From Eledone cirrhosa (lineage: Eukaryota; Mollusca; Cephalopoda; Octopoda; Eledonidae), in contig OZ024742.1 of the NCBI GenBank assembly GCA_964016885.1, positions 14,381,622 to 14,445,621 on the forward strand: a stretch of 64,000 bases of DNA. Reading direction: 5' to 3'. The notes under the pieces were generated by a model. It ran no database searches. It worked only from the letters and a program-made list of their open reading frames with translations, and was not told where the DNA came from. The translations under genes and the position numbers were made by a program. Each line of letters starts with the position of its first letter. Positions within the stretch are counted from its first letter, which is position 1. Below, piece after piece: positions 45,928 to 56,049 of the stretch.

Positions 45928-46394
45928 ACATTCCATATGAAATCAGTACCGTACTTACTACAGAAATGAGTACAACTAACCCAAGTACGGAACCAACATT
46001 CTTCTCTACAGAAATAACCGAAGAGATTACGACGGAACCAGTGGAACCAACAACGGTAGAATTAACAACAGAACCTTCCAAAGATAAAATAGAAATGACA
46101 ACAAGCCGGTTTGAAGAAACAACCACACCAGAAATGTGTCTTTGTAAATGCCATATTCCTGTGAACCGAACCAAAGAAGAAGAAGAGACATATTTAAAAG
46201 AACTCACAAAAGAGTTATCCATTCCAAAGAAAAACATGTCTAGCTATATTCGGAAGAAAATCAGCATCCCAGACTATCGTATTTCTGCTCAGGCAGCTGG
46301 TTATATAGGAATTGTCTTCATCATTTTACCATTTTTCCTCATTGTTGCTGCTGACCTCATTAAGTTGGTAGCATATTGCACCAAATCAAAGTAA
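45928..46394 (+). CDS. PLAT-domain membrane protein, last exon (stalk, Cys motif, membrane span)
   Basis: The acceptor ttatctgtttcag| ends at 45927. Two bases complete codon 139 and the frame is open for 154 more residues to the TAA at 46392. Residues 140-207 are Thr/Glu/Pro-rich with short TTEP-like repeats, as in an O-glycosylated stalk. Then MCLCKCHIPVNRT (three Cys, one sequon), a charged heptad-like stretch (KEEEETYLKELTKEL), SSYIRKKIS, and a membrane span GYIGIVFIILPFFLIVAADL followed by a short tail with CTKSK. I recall the same C-terminal arrangement (Cys-x-Cys-x-Cys, L-x-x-EL, IRK, then one span) in many uncharacterised mollusc membrane proteins; that is memory, not a search. A possible polyadenylation signal ATTAAA is at 46415-46420. 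Confidence 0.8.
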
Positions 46395-46431
46395 ATTTAA
46401 CTTCAAATTCGATCATTAAACTCTACCCAAA

Positions 46432-46435
<4 letters not shown>

Positions 46436-46492
<57 letters not shown>

Positions 46493-46495
46493 CTC
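46436..46495. repeat. (CA)n(TA)n microsatellite
   Basis: A clean dinucleotide run downstream of the PLAT gene. Confidence 0.93.
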
Positions 46496-47150
46496 AATCA
46501 CTTTCTTTAGCTGTCATACACAAGCTTTCAGAACCCCTCCCCCCAATATAAAGTCACTTTCTTTTGCTCTCATACACAAACAATTTTCAAGAACAATTTC
46601 TTTCACCTAAGAGGGATCATCAACTCGGTTTAAATGAGATTATATGGAAAGGGAAACAATTATATATATATAGTAGGTGGTTCAGTAGATTTGTGGTTTA
46701 CTGAGGGTGGTACCACAATCAGCACTCTATGCTAGGGCAGAGTGTATATATATTGAAAACAAAGCAAAGTTTTAATTAGTCTTTATTAATTGTACATAGT
46801 TACAACTGTTTCACAGATATGGGGCTCAGGATCTATATAAATGCTATAGAAGAGATCTACTCTTCAGACTTATTAATCAGACAAAGTCAAAATCTTAAGT
46901 CCAGTTACTACAATGGTGCCATACCAGGAACTTATGTTTCGTTGGACTGGAAGACCAGCTTTTTAAACCTGTGCTGATGACTATGAACTAGTCCAATATA
47001 AATACTTTAAAATGAGTGGTTTTATATCATAAATTCCTGGGTAGTTTCAGGTAGATTGGTATCAAATCTCCCGGTCCTTGAGTCAATGGTATAGCTTTGC
47101 AAGTTTAACCACACACAATCACACACTCTCATATATATCAAGAATTGATA
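46496..47150. other. Gene-free stretch with an unclassified repeat
   Basis: The piece cagcactctatgct followed by gggcagagtg at 46722-46745 resembles the hairpin region at 48208-48237. Nothing else is recognised. Confidence 0.4.
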
Positions 47151-47977
47151 TCTGTGTGTTTATCTGAAGCAGCTGTTACATATATATTTTCCTCTACTTT
47201 TCAAATTTTGACAGAATGAAAATATAAACACATAAATACAATTAATTATTGCTAGGAACCTCACAAATATAATGTACAAAAATATATGATTAAAGCGAGA
47301 AAAAAAAAAGGAAAAGCAAACACAAAAAAACCAATTCACCACCAAGTGCATTAATTGTCCATACACCACACCACACCACACACAGGTCAATGGAAAATTT
47401 TTGAGGCAAGCCAACACACTGTCAGCATGACCACAGGCGATGGTGAGGCTAAGGTGCTGAAACAGAGAATATATATATATATTAAGAAGTGCGTAAACAG
47501 CCGAAGTGTATGATAAAGTTTTATCTGTATAAATACAGAGTGGGTAATGACGACTGCACCAATGTGTATATAAATATATATATACATATCTAATATAAGC
47601 ATATATATAAACATATATACATATCTAATATAAGCATATATATAAACATATATACATATCTAATATATGTATATATATAAATATATATATATATACATAT
47701 CTAATATGTAGGCATGTAAACATGTCTGAAAATACAAATATTTCCTTGTAAATTGAGAAAATAATAAACACATTTAAGCTATTTTCAGACCTATTTGTGC
47801 CTTTATTACAAGGCATGTATAGCATCCAATCACCCTCAAGGAAATGTATTTAATTGGTATATATAGCCGGACGTACTAATTTGTATATAATTAGTACTTA
47901 TGTTGGTAATTAATTAATATATATATATATATACAGTAATTAAAAAGACCAAAATCCAAAGAGGGCTTGATAAGGAT

Positions 47978-47990
<13 letters not shown>
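47151..47990. other. AT-rich, gene-free stretch with TA microsatellites
   Basis: TA/TATACA runs at 47470-47700 and 47918-47935, a short (ACACC)n block at 47365-47383 resembling the 10.8-kb satellite pentamer, and nothing that looks coding. Confidence 0.6.
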
Positions 47991-48021
<31 letters not shown>

Positions 48022-48053
48022 TACAAACACATATACATATATATATATATTAT

Positions 48054-48114
48054 TAATAGAGATTACAGTTTAAGCAAAGAATCGCTACTTTGCTTAAACT
48101 GTAATCTCTACTAA

Positions 48115-48118
<4 letters not shown>
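48054..48118. repeat. Hairpin with 27-bp arms between TA runs
   Basis: agagattacagtttaagcaaag at 48057-48078 is the exact reverse complement of 48087-48108, with an 8-base loop aatcgcta; near-complementary bases extend the arms. TA runs at 47982-48053 and 48125-48162 flank it. Confidence 0.9.
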
Positions 48119-48162
<44 letters not shown>

Positions 48163-48166
<4 letters not shown>

Positions 48167-48418
48167 AGTAAGGTTGCTTGGATGCGTCCATAGGCGGTGT
48201 GCCGGATGAGCACTCTATGCTCCTTCGGAGCAGAGTATGATAATATGGAAAACGAAGAATCAGTGATGCATTGGAACACAATTACGTATTACAGAGGATT
48301 TGCTTTGAAGTCACTAGACGTATCTGAGGAACTTGCGAATCCACAGTCAGGTTTGATCCACAAACAGATGGCACCCCGAGCTGTTCGCCAGAAAAACAAT
48401 TGAAATACGTAATAAATT
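48163..48418. other. Unclassified repeat with stem-loop
   Basis: Contains ACTCT-AT-GCTCC-TTC-GGAGC-AGAGT (48212-48236), a 10-bp stem with a 2-base bulge. A related stem is at 46722. The 68-residue open frame is not recognised. Confidence 0.4.
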
Positions 48419-48419
48419 G

Positions 48420-49940
48420 TATTATAATAATGAAATTATTGTGTAAAGTGCTCAGGTGCACTACAACTCGTCAAAGGTGTATGTATAGTACATAGAATAA
48501 TACACAAATGTCAGGGAAGTACATGTGTGTATGTGTTAGCTGTAGTGTTGGCGGATCTCGGGAAGCATGGAGGCCTTAAAGGATGCAGTGTCTCGACAGC
48601 TAACAACTGATGCAGGTAGTTTGTTCCATGCTTCAGCAACTCTGAGCGTGAAAATGTTTCCGAAAGTCATGGGAACTGTGCTGTTTTCTTACTTTGTGGG
48701 CATGTCCACGCGTGTTAGACACATGGAAATCAAAAAGGTACTCAGGGTTGTTGTTGGCAACATGGTTAACAATTTTGTGGGTGTTTACCAAGTCAGTTGC
48801 CAGTCGGAGCTTCAATGTATCCATGCCCAGGGAAGCAAGGCGCTCAGAGTATGGTAGATGCCTGATGGAGGGTATTTGCTTGGTTGCACGTCTCTGAAGT
48901 TTCCAGGCGGTCAATGTTCTGAGCAAGATAGGGGTTCCAGACTGGTGATGCAAATTCTAAGTGTGGTCGCACCATAGCTGTATACAGCCTTAAATAGATA
49001 TCTGGTGAGCGGCTGACAAAGGTCTTGCTGAGTGATGCTAAGACTCTCTCGGCCCTCTTGACAATTTTAGAGATGTGCCTCGTCCAACGCAAATCGCTGC
49101 TGACCGTAATGCCCAGGTCACGTTCACAGGAAGACTTCTTGATATTAGTGCTGTGGAGGGAGTATGTGGACACTGGGTTTTTACTCCCAAAATGCATGGT
49201 GGTGCACTTGTCCACAGCTAGCTTGAGTTGCCAGTCTGAGATCCATTGTTGCATTGTGTCCAGGTCAGACTGCAAGCAAGATCTGTAGTGTTCAGGATCT
49301 GTCCTTTTTATCTCAAGGTACAGCTTGATGTCGTCTGCGTACTTTAGTACTGTGGCATTCTTTAAGTTGGCATCTATGTCATTAACATATGCCACAAACA
49401 AAAGGGGGCCAAGAACAGATCCCTGTGGTACACCAGATGACATCTCATATGGTGAGGCATGCTGTCCCAGAACCGTGACTACCTCTCTTCGACTGAGAAT
49501 GAAGGACTTCAACCAGTTAAAAAGATCATCCTTCACACCCATTGCAGAGAGTTTTGCCATAAGTCGTTTGTGTGGCACAGAATTGAAGGCTTTCGCAAAG
49601 TCAAGGTAAACAACATCCACCCATGAGCCGCCATCAGTGATCCGGGTGATGTCCTCAAGAAACTCTATAAGTTGATCACAGCAGCTGGAGTTGGGGATAA
49701 ATCCAAATTGCGAGGGCCAGATAAGACTATGAGAGTTCCAGAAGTTCCAAAGTGTTTCTCTGACACAGGATTCCATCAGTTTGGCGATGCAACTAGTAAG
49801 ACTGACTGGACGATAGTTCACAGGTGATGTGCGGTCACCCTTTTTGAACAGAGGAATGACACTGGCAGTTTTCCACTGTTCTGGAGTAGCACTGTTGTTC
49901 AGACAGAATTGGAAGAAGCGTGATAACTGGTGTAGAAGGA
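48420..49940 (-). mobile_element. CR1-like LINE, 5'-truncated
   Basis: The minus strand encodes RT and its C-terminal domain, then a 3' UTR shared with 50180-50340 (gtgctcaggtgcactacaac, catagaat). It is truncated at about 49940 inside the RT N-terminal part. This lineage differs from the 2.4-6.7 kb element. Confidence 0.88.
48560..49821 (-). pseudogene. CR1-like LINE reverse transcriptase and C-terminal domain
   Basis: RT motifs: NYRPVSLTSCIAKLME, YLDFAKAFNSVPHKRL (motif A), SSGVPQGSVLGPLLF (motif B), LKYADDIKLYLE (motif C) and QLKLAVDKCTTMHFG. Then YLRLYTAMVRPHLEFASPVW. The frame shifts near 48850-48950 and the tail continues as RHLPYSERLASLGMDTLKLR, FDFHVSNTRGHAHKVRKQ and the final block whose copies make the 61-bp array in the next element. 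Catalytic Asp residues are intact; the frame is not. Confidence 0.88.
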
Positions 49941-49992
49941 AGTACCCACCACGTATTCCAACGCATCACTGATTCTCTGTTTTCCATATTAT

Positions 49993-50155
49993 ATTTATAT
50001 ACATTTGGGGATGGTCATGTTGTCAATATTACCAATAGAAAGAAACACACAACACCATATAATTTTCACTTTATCTTTATTGTTTGTTAGCCAGCAGTGT
50101 GTGTTTCTATTGTCAATACTGGCAACATGACCATCACCAAATATAACAATATTGG
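49993..50155. repeat. Inverted-repeat element with about 50-bp imperfect arms
   Basis: tggtcatgttgtcaatatta and atagaaagaaacacaca on the left pair with tgtgtgtttctattgtcaat and tggcaacatgaccatcacca on the right. It lies between the two CR1-like fragments. Probably a small MITE. Confidence 0.75.
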
Positions 50156-50179
50156 TTTCAACATATGATTTCACATTAA

Positions 50180-51540
50180 AAATAATAATAATTATGAAAT
50201 TATTGTGTAGTGCTCAGGTGCACTACAACTCATCAAAGGTGCATGTATAGTACATAGAATGATGTACAAATGTCAGGAAAATGAACAGTGTATGAGTCAT
50301 GATATACATGTGTGCGTGTGTATGGAGGGGGTATATCAGGTGTAAAGCATGGAGGTTTGAAAGGATGCAGTGTCTTGACAGCTAACAACTGATGTAGGTA
50401 GTTTGTTCCATGGAGGTTTTAAAGGATGCAGTGTCTTGACAGCTAAAAACTGATGCAGGTGGTTTGTTCCATGGAGGTTTTAAAGGATGCAGTGTCTCGA
50501 CAGCTAACAACTGATGCACATAGTTTGTTCCATGGAGGTTTTAAAGGATGCAGTGTCTTGACAGCTAAAAACTGATGCAGGTAGTTTGTTCCATGGAGGT
50601 TTTAAAGGATGCAGTGTCCCGACAGCTAAAAACTGATGCAGGTAGTTTGTTCCATGGAGGTTTTAAAGGATGCAGTGTCTCGACAGCTAACAACTGATGT
50701 AGATAGTTTGTTCCATGGAGGTTTTAAAGGATGCAGTGTCTCACAGCTAAAAACTGATGCAGGTAGTTTGTTCCATGGAGGTTTTAAAGGATGCAGTGTC
50801 TCGACAGCTAACAACTGATGTAGGTAGTTTGTTCCATGGAGGTTTTAAAGGATGCAGTGTCTCAGCAGCTAACAACTGATGCAGGTAGTTTGTTCCATGG
50901 AGGTTTTAAAAGATGCAGGTAGTTTGTTCCATGGAGGTTTTAAAGGATGCAGTGTCTCGACAGCTAACAACTGATGCAGGTAGTTTGTTCCATGGAGGTT
51001 TTAAAGGATGCAGTGTCTCGACAGCTAACAATTGATGTAGATAGTTTGTTCCATGGAGGTTTTAAAAGATGCAGATAGTTTGTTCCATGGAGGTTTTAAA
51101 AGATGCAGGTAGTTTGTTCCATGGAGGTTTTAAAGGATGCAGTGTCTTGACAGCTAAAAACTGATGCAGGTAGTTTGTTCCATGGAGGTTTTAAAGGATC
51201 TAGTGTCTCACAGCTAAAAACTGATGCAGGTAGTTTGTTCCATGGAGGTTTTAAAGGATGCCTTGTCACGACAGCTAACAACTGATGCAGGTAGTTTGTT
51301 CCATGGCTCAGCAACTCTGAACGTGAAAAAATGTTTCCGAAAGTCATGGGAGCTGTGCTGCTTTCTGACTTTGTTGGCATGCCCACGTGTGTTAGACACA
51401 TGGAAATCAAAAAGGTGCTCAGGGTTGTTGTTGGCAAGATGGTTAATGATTTTATGGGTGTTTACCAAGTCAGACGTCGGAGCTTCAATGTATCATTGCC
51501 CAGGGAAGCAAGGCGTTCAGAGTATGGTAGATGCCAGATG
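50180..51540 (-). mobile_element. CR1-like LINE, 3' part with internal minisatellite
   Basis: The 3' UTR (50180-50347) and the pol tail (51305-51540: VNTHKIINHLANNNPEHLF, FHVSNTRGHANKVRKQ) match the element at 48420-49000. Between them the final coding block has been multiplied about 15-fold. It is truncated at 51540, where it meets an RTE-like LINE of opposite orientation. Confidence 0.88.
50348..51305. repeat. 61-bp minisatellite derived from LINE coding sequence
   Basis: Unit: catggaggttttaaaggatg, cagtgtctcgacagctaaca, actgatgcaggtagtttgtt, c. Single-copy ancestor at 48567-48630. Shorter units (about 30 bp) occur near 50905 and 51065-51100. On the minus strand a unit reads WNKLPASVVSCRDTASFK-like, the end of the LINE pol. 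Confidence 0.95.
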
Positions 51541-53175
51541 GCGAGTACTAAATGAGGAGAATGCAGGGGAAGAGACCCTATAGAGGGGCCAGCAGTACAA
51601 GTCAGCAGCAGCGTAGTAAGTAAGGCAATCAAAGATATGAAGATGGGGAAGGCAACCGGTCCATCGGGTATAGCTGCCGAGATGCTGAAGGCATCTGGGT
51701 CTGTAGGTCACATTATAACCACATGTATTGTTAACCAGGTAATACTAGAAGGTGTAGCATCATTGTCAACTGCTACAAAGGTAAAGGTGATGCACTAGAT
51801 AGAGGAAACTATAGAGGTATAAAGCTGATGGACCAGGTCATGAAAGTAATAGAAAGAGTTATAGCACAGTTGATTAGGGACCGGGTGAAACTAGATGAGA
51901 TGCAATTTGGGTTTGTACCACTGATGCCCTCTTCCTTGTGAGGCAGTTACAGGAAAAGTACCTAGCAAAAAGTAAGCCGCTCTACCTGGCATTCGTTAAT
52001 CTCGAGAAAGCCTTTGACAGAGTTCCATGTGCTATAATCTGGTGGGCTCTTAGAAAACTAGGAATAGATGAATGGCTTGTGAAAGCTGTACAAGCCATGT
52101 ATAGGGGAGCAGTCAGCAAAGTTAGGATTAGCAATGACTATAGCGAGGAATTTAGCGTACAGGTCGGTGTCCACCAGGGCTCTGTTCTTAGCCCTCTCCT
52201 GTTCATCATAATTCTGCAGGCAATAACGGAGGAGTTTAAGACCGGATGCCCATGGGAACTCCTGTATGCAGATGATCTCACACTTATAGCTGAATCTATG
52301 GTAGAACTAGAGAAGAAATTCCAAACTTGGAAGCAGGGACTAGAAAGAAAGCGTCTCAAAGTCAACCTGACAAAGACTAAGGTCCTTGTAAGTAGACAAG
52401 AAAACAGAACCCAGATCCCCTCAAAATTGAAAGCAGACTGTATGATGCATGTACACGAACAGCAATGTTACATGGTAGTGAGACCTGGGCACTGTCTGTG
52501 GAAGACTTGCGTAGATTAGAAAGAAACGAAGCTTACATGCTCCGATGGATGTGTAATAGTAATATACGCGAACGGCAAAGCATAAATGAATTGAGAGAGA
52601 GACTGAGCATAAGAGGAATCAAATGCTGTGTTCAGGAGAGGAAGTTGCGTTGGTATGGACATGTGATGCATATGAAGGATGACAGCTACATAAAAAGGTG
52701 CAGAGCACTAGAAGTCAATGGAAACCGCGGAGTGGGGAGACCCAAGAAGACCTGGGATGAGGTGATAAAAGCCGACCTTACCCAATTACACCTCTCAAAG
52801 GCGATGACACACGACCGTGACCTCTGGCGTCACGCAGTAATACAGAGTACCCGCCCATGGGTACAAGCCGAAGCTGAAGCATATAGACAATATGCCCACA
52901 CCCTCCCACTGCAAAGTGGTCGTGGAGGTGCCATGGCAAAAAAGCACCCAGCCAACACTACAAAGTGGACGTGTAGGCACCACGGAAAAAAAACACCCAG
53001 CACTCACTGTAAATGAGATTGGTGTTAGGAAGGGCATCCAGCTGTAGAAATCAAGCCAGAATCAGTTCCTGTATGAGCAAGGCATGGTCAGCCGACCAGA
53101 CACTGCCCACAACAGGACAACCCGTCTAACCCATGCTAGCGTGGAAGAACGAAAGTAAAACGGTGATGATATATA
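51541..53175 (+). mobile_element. RTE-like LINE (subfamily A), 5'-truncated with internal deletions
   Basis: It starts in the linker (LNEEN block) and ends with the full 3' UTR and a GATGAT tail. Two internal deletions are visible. About 13 bp is lost at 51916 in the FGFV-SGKST region. About 430 bp is lost at 52423-52426, removing the PHD-type finger and part of the tail. Confidence 0.9.
51600..52857 (+). pseudogene. LINE pol fragment: RT plus C-terminal tail, finger deleted
   Basis: RT blocks AFVNLEKAFDRVP (motif A, Asp replaced by Asn at the first catalytic position), GVHQGSVLSPLLF and LLYADDLTLIAES are readable from 51938. After KTKVLVSRQENRTQIPS the frame jumps to the tail (LHGSETWALSVEDLRR, ERKLRWYGHVMHMKDD, GVGRPKKTWDEVI). 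The usual motif A here is F-V-D-L-E-K-A-F, so the Asn would abolish RT activity. Confidence 0.88.
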
Positions 53176-53348
53176 TACATATATAAATATAAGTATGTAT
53201 ACATACATACATATATGTAGTTATGTAATAAACAACATAAGGCAATTATTTCATTTACCAATGGTTTCTTAAAAGGAAAAAAATGTTGCTTTCAATCATC
53301 AGAATGAAAAAATCCTGGTGTAATTATTGGCATTGGATTTAAAAAAAC

Positions 53349-53386
53349 CTGTACGTCTGTATACATATATGTATACAGACGTACAG
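53349..53386. repeat. Perfect 38-bp palindrome
   Basis: CTGTACGTCTGTATACATA followed immediately by its reverse complement, no loop. Confidence 0.95.
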
Positions 53387-53389
53387 TAG

Positions 53390-53525
53390 GCTGAGCAGCC
53401 TAATTTGCATATCGAGTGAGTTAGTCGGCTGGGTGTACTGAAAACGATAAATGGAAAAAATGAAAATTCATTTCTCACTCTTAGTACGGCTGATACTTAA
53501 ATATAAGTATGTATACGTACATATT
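53390..53525 (-). mobile_element. Partial inverted copy of the 6955 repeat, flanked by 24-bp direct repeats
   Basis: Reverse complement of 6955-7080 (ttagtacggctgatacttaa, cctaatttgcatatcgagtg). The 24 bp at 53366-53389 are repeated exactly at 53526-53549, as a target-site duplication would be. Confidence 0.8.
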
Positions 53526-53594
53526 TATATGTATACAGACGTACAGTAGTATGTATATAACATACATACATGCACACACACATATATATATATA

Positions 53595-53942
53595 TGTACG
53601 TATGGGTTTACCGAACTTTATTATAATGCTCATTTTTGGGGGGTTTTTTTCTAGTTATCGTTTTTGGTACACCCGGCCGACTAACCCACTCGATATGCAA
53701 ATTAGGCTGCTCAGCCGTTAATATGCATAAGGAAAGTATATACTTTCAGACGTTCAATCGACTGACAGGAAGGCATACAGTGCTGATGACAGCTAATAAG
53801 CTTGAAACTAGTACATCGTTCCTTTGTCAGCGTTGAACAAAAGAGCAACGATGGTTGCTAAACACTGTACAGCTTAATTCGGGCTGTCTGTTTACAAACA
53901 AACCGAGCATTATAATAAATGTTCGGTAAACCCATACGTACA
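53595..53942 (+). mobile_element. 348-bp TIR element with hammerhead-like motif (copy 2)
   Basis: Terminal inverted repeats of about 38 bp (tgtacgtatgggtttaccga, then the tataatgctc block). The inside (53640-53880) is 80-90 percent like 7010-7240 by eye. Flanks are TATATA on both sides. No protein is encoded. Confidence 0.8.
53774..53822 (+). ncRNA. Candidate type I hammerhead ribozyme (copy 2)
   Basis: Core CTGATGA at 53783-53789, stem II hairpin AGCT-AATA-AGCT (791-802 of that line), GAAA at 53804-53807, palindromic ACTAGT at 53807-53812, predicted cleavage after A53813. Stem I pairs 53814-53819 with 53777-53782 with one mismatch and one wobble. The base of stem II is a C-U mismatch, where active hammerheads usually have G-C. 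All invariant core bases are present. Confidence 0.45.
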
Positions 53943-53966
53943 TATATGCATGTATATACATACTAC

Positions 53967-54456
53967 TGTACATCATCATCTTCGTTTAACGTCCATTTTC
54001 CACGCTAGCATGGGTTAGACGGGAGTTGTCCCACTTGAGGCAAGGTTGGTCGGGTGACCATGTCTCGCACATATAGGACTATCTGGCAGATTTTCTATGG
54101 CTGGATGCCCTTCCTAACACCAACCACATTTACAGTGTGGAACTGGGAACTTTTTACCGTGTTACCTACACGCCCACATTACAGCGTGGACTGTTTTTTT
54201 TTGTCGTGACACCTACACGATCTTGATCTCATTATCTTGTGCTGTTGGTGGGAGTGGGGTAGGGGTAGTGGATTGGGGTGTATATTTGGTTAAGAGGTGC
54301 CTACTGACTGTTGGTTTAACTTTGTACATAGGCAAGGTGGGTCTTCTGTATTACTGCGTAGCGCCAAAGATCTCGGTCCAGAGACATTGTCTTAGAGAGG
54401 TGTGTGTGAGGTCGGAATTTATCAGATCATCCCAGGTTTTTCTGGGTCTACCTCTG
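53967..54456 (-). mobile_element. RTE-like LINE (subfamily B), 5'-truncated 3' end
   Basis: From catcatcatcttcgtttaac to ccaggtttttctgggtctac, reaching the last codons of pol (GRPRKTWDDLI-like region). Several small deletions in the UTR. Confidence 0.85.
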
Positions 54457-54519
54457 TATACATATATGTATGTACGTATACATACTTATATTATATATAT
54501 ATACATATATAAATGGAAT

Positions 54520-55440
54520 GAATACAAAGGAGTATATACCGTTAAAACATGTTTATTTAAAAATGCACCTACATACGTTTCACCCAAAAAGGGCTTCTCA
54601 AGGGCATAGAAAACAAAAAAATGATCAGTACGTGACCCAGGAGGGGTTTTAAGGTTATATTTACATCAGAGTTCATTCTTCGTTCAAGCAGATGTGTTGT
54701 TTTTGCCACAGAGCAAGGGGAGTAACTCTGGCCGGTGTTTGAATAATCGTCCCCCACTGCTTTTTACCCGTTCACATGATGGTGTTTTGCGTTATTATTT
54801 TGTGGGTGCTGCTTTACTATTGCCGGTTCGAGCCAGGTCTGGGATGCATATTTAGTTCATAGATGTTTATTTGCACCACCTGCCCACCAGAGTGTTATGG
54901 TTTGGGCAGGGGGACCCAGTTTATAGTTTTCATGCCACAGTCAGTTCCCACCCAAAGTAAGACACCTGTAATCAGTGCCTGCAGTTTATGACCGATTCGG
55001 CTCTACTGTTTATGAGTTAAAGGGGTGTTCTTATGATATAGTAAAGCTCCATGAGGCAAAGCTCGCACTTCCTCTTGAAATTGTAGGGTGCAGCCCTGCC
55101 GACAAATCCAATCATAAATACAGAAAAATACTTAAGAACAATATTAAAACATCCTTCTCTACCACTCCCAATCTAGCAGACATCATAGGAGCAACTAATC
55201 ACAGTAAGATCACCAAAACACGGCACCTTAGCACAGATACATCTAGACCTGACAGCAACACTAATAGCCTTAACATCTCCCTAGCAGCACCCAATAGTGT
55301 TGGTGGCAGCCCCAACAGACGAAACCGACATAACCAAGGCGAGACTGGGGAGCATGCTGGTGACCAATATATATAGAAGACAAAAAAATTATCAGTACGT
55401 GACCCAGGAAGGGTTCTAAGGTTAGTGACTCTGAAATATC
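54520..55440. repeat. Unclassified element bracketed by a 45-bp direct repeat
   Basis: gatcagtacgtgacccagga at 54622 recurs as ttatcagtacgtgacccagg at 55389, about 770 bp apart. An open frame at 54975-55376 (133 residues, Ser/Thr/Asn-rich) has no domain I recognise. The minus strand at 54565-54605 (agccctttttgggtgaaacg) resembles a decayed Penelope leader. Confidence 0.45.
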
Positions 55441-55580
55441 TGGATGGTCATGTGTCTTTCATTGTAGGCCTGCTCTATCAGGTTTGACCTAGTGCTGCAT
55501 GTAGCAATTTTATGGTCAGCATCAAAACAATTTATCATGTTGACTGGGCAGGTCTGGAGAGGAGATGAGCTTTACCAGGC

Positions 55581-55747
55581 TTAACCCTTTAATGTTCAAA
55601 CCAGCCAAAACCTGCCAGAATTCTCTACCTCTTTCTGTTGAAACTGATGTTAAGGTATTGTTCTCAGATTCGATATTATGCGATATAAAGCCTTTACCAT
55701 GAAAATATAATAGCATATGTAGAGGAATGTAAATGCTAAAGGGTTAA
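55581..55747. mobile_element. piggyBac-type MITE
   Basis: TTAACCCTTTAATGTTCAAA at the left and TAAATGCTAAAGGGTTAA at the right; 167 bp, shorter than its relatives. Confidence 0.8.
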
Positions 55748-55849
55748 AATACCCAAGAAAAGCGATATACTACCACAGCGCCTCACAACTCTATCATGAG
55801 TTACAGAACCAACCATACCATATAAATGACACATCACACTTGTTTTGAG

Positions 55850-56010
55850 GTTTTTAAACTCAAGGGTTCTGAATAAAGGCCCCGACTGCCTTGGTAGCAA
55901 GATTTGAACTCAAGGGTGCTGAATAAAGGCCCCGACTGCCTTGGTAGCAAGATTTGAACTCAAGGGTTCTAAGTAAAGACCCAGGACTGCCTTGGTAGTA
56001 GGATGTGCTT
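55850..56010. repeat. Three tandem 60-bp units
   Basis: ctcaagggttctgaataaag and gactgccttggtagcaagat repeat three times. aagatttgaactcaagg resembles a SINE B-box region, so the unit may be SINE-derived. Confidence 0.8.
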
Positions 56011-56049
56011 CAATCTATTTTCCAGCATCTAACCAATTCAATCAAATTT

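Noticed and set aside
54565..54605. A third hammerhead ribozyme on the minus strand
   Set aside because: The core reads CTTGAGA, with two invariant positions changed, and stem II does not pair cleanly.
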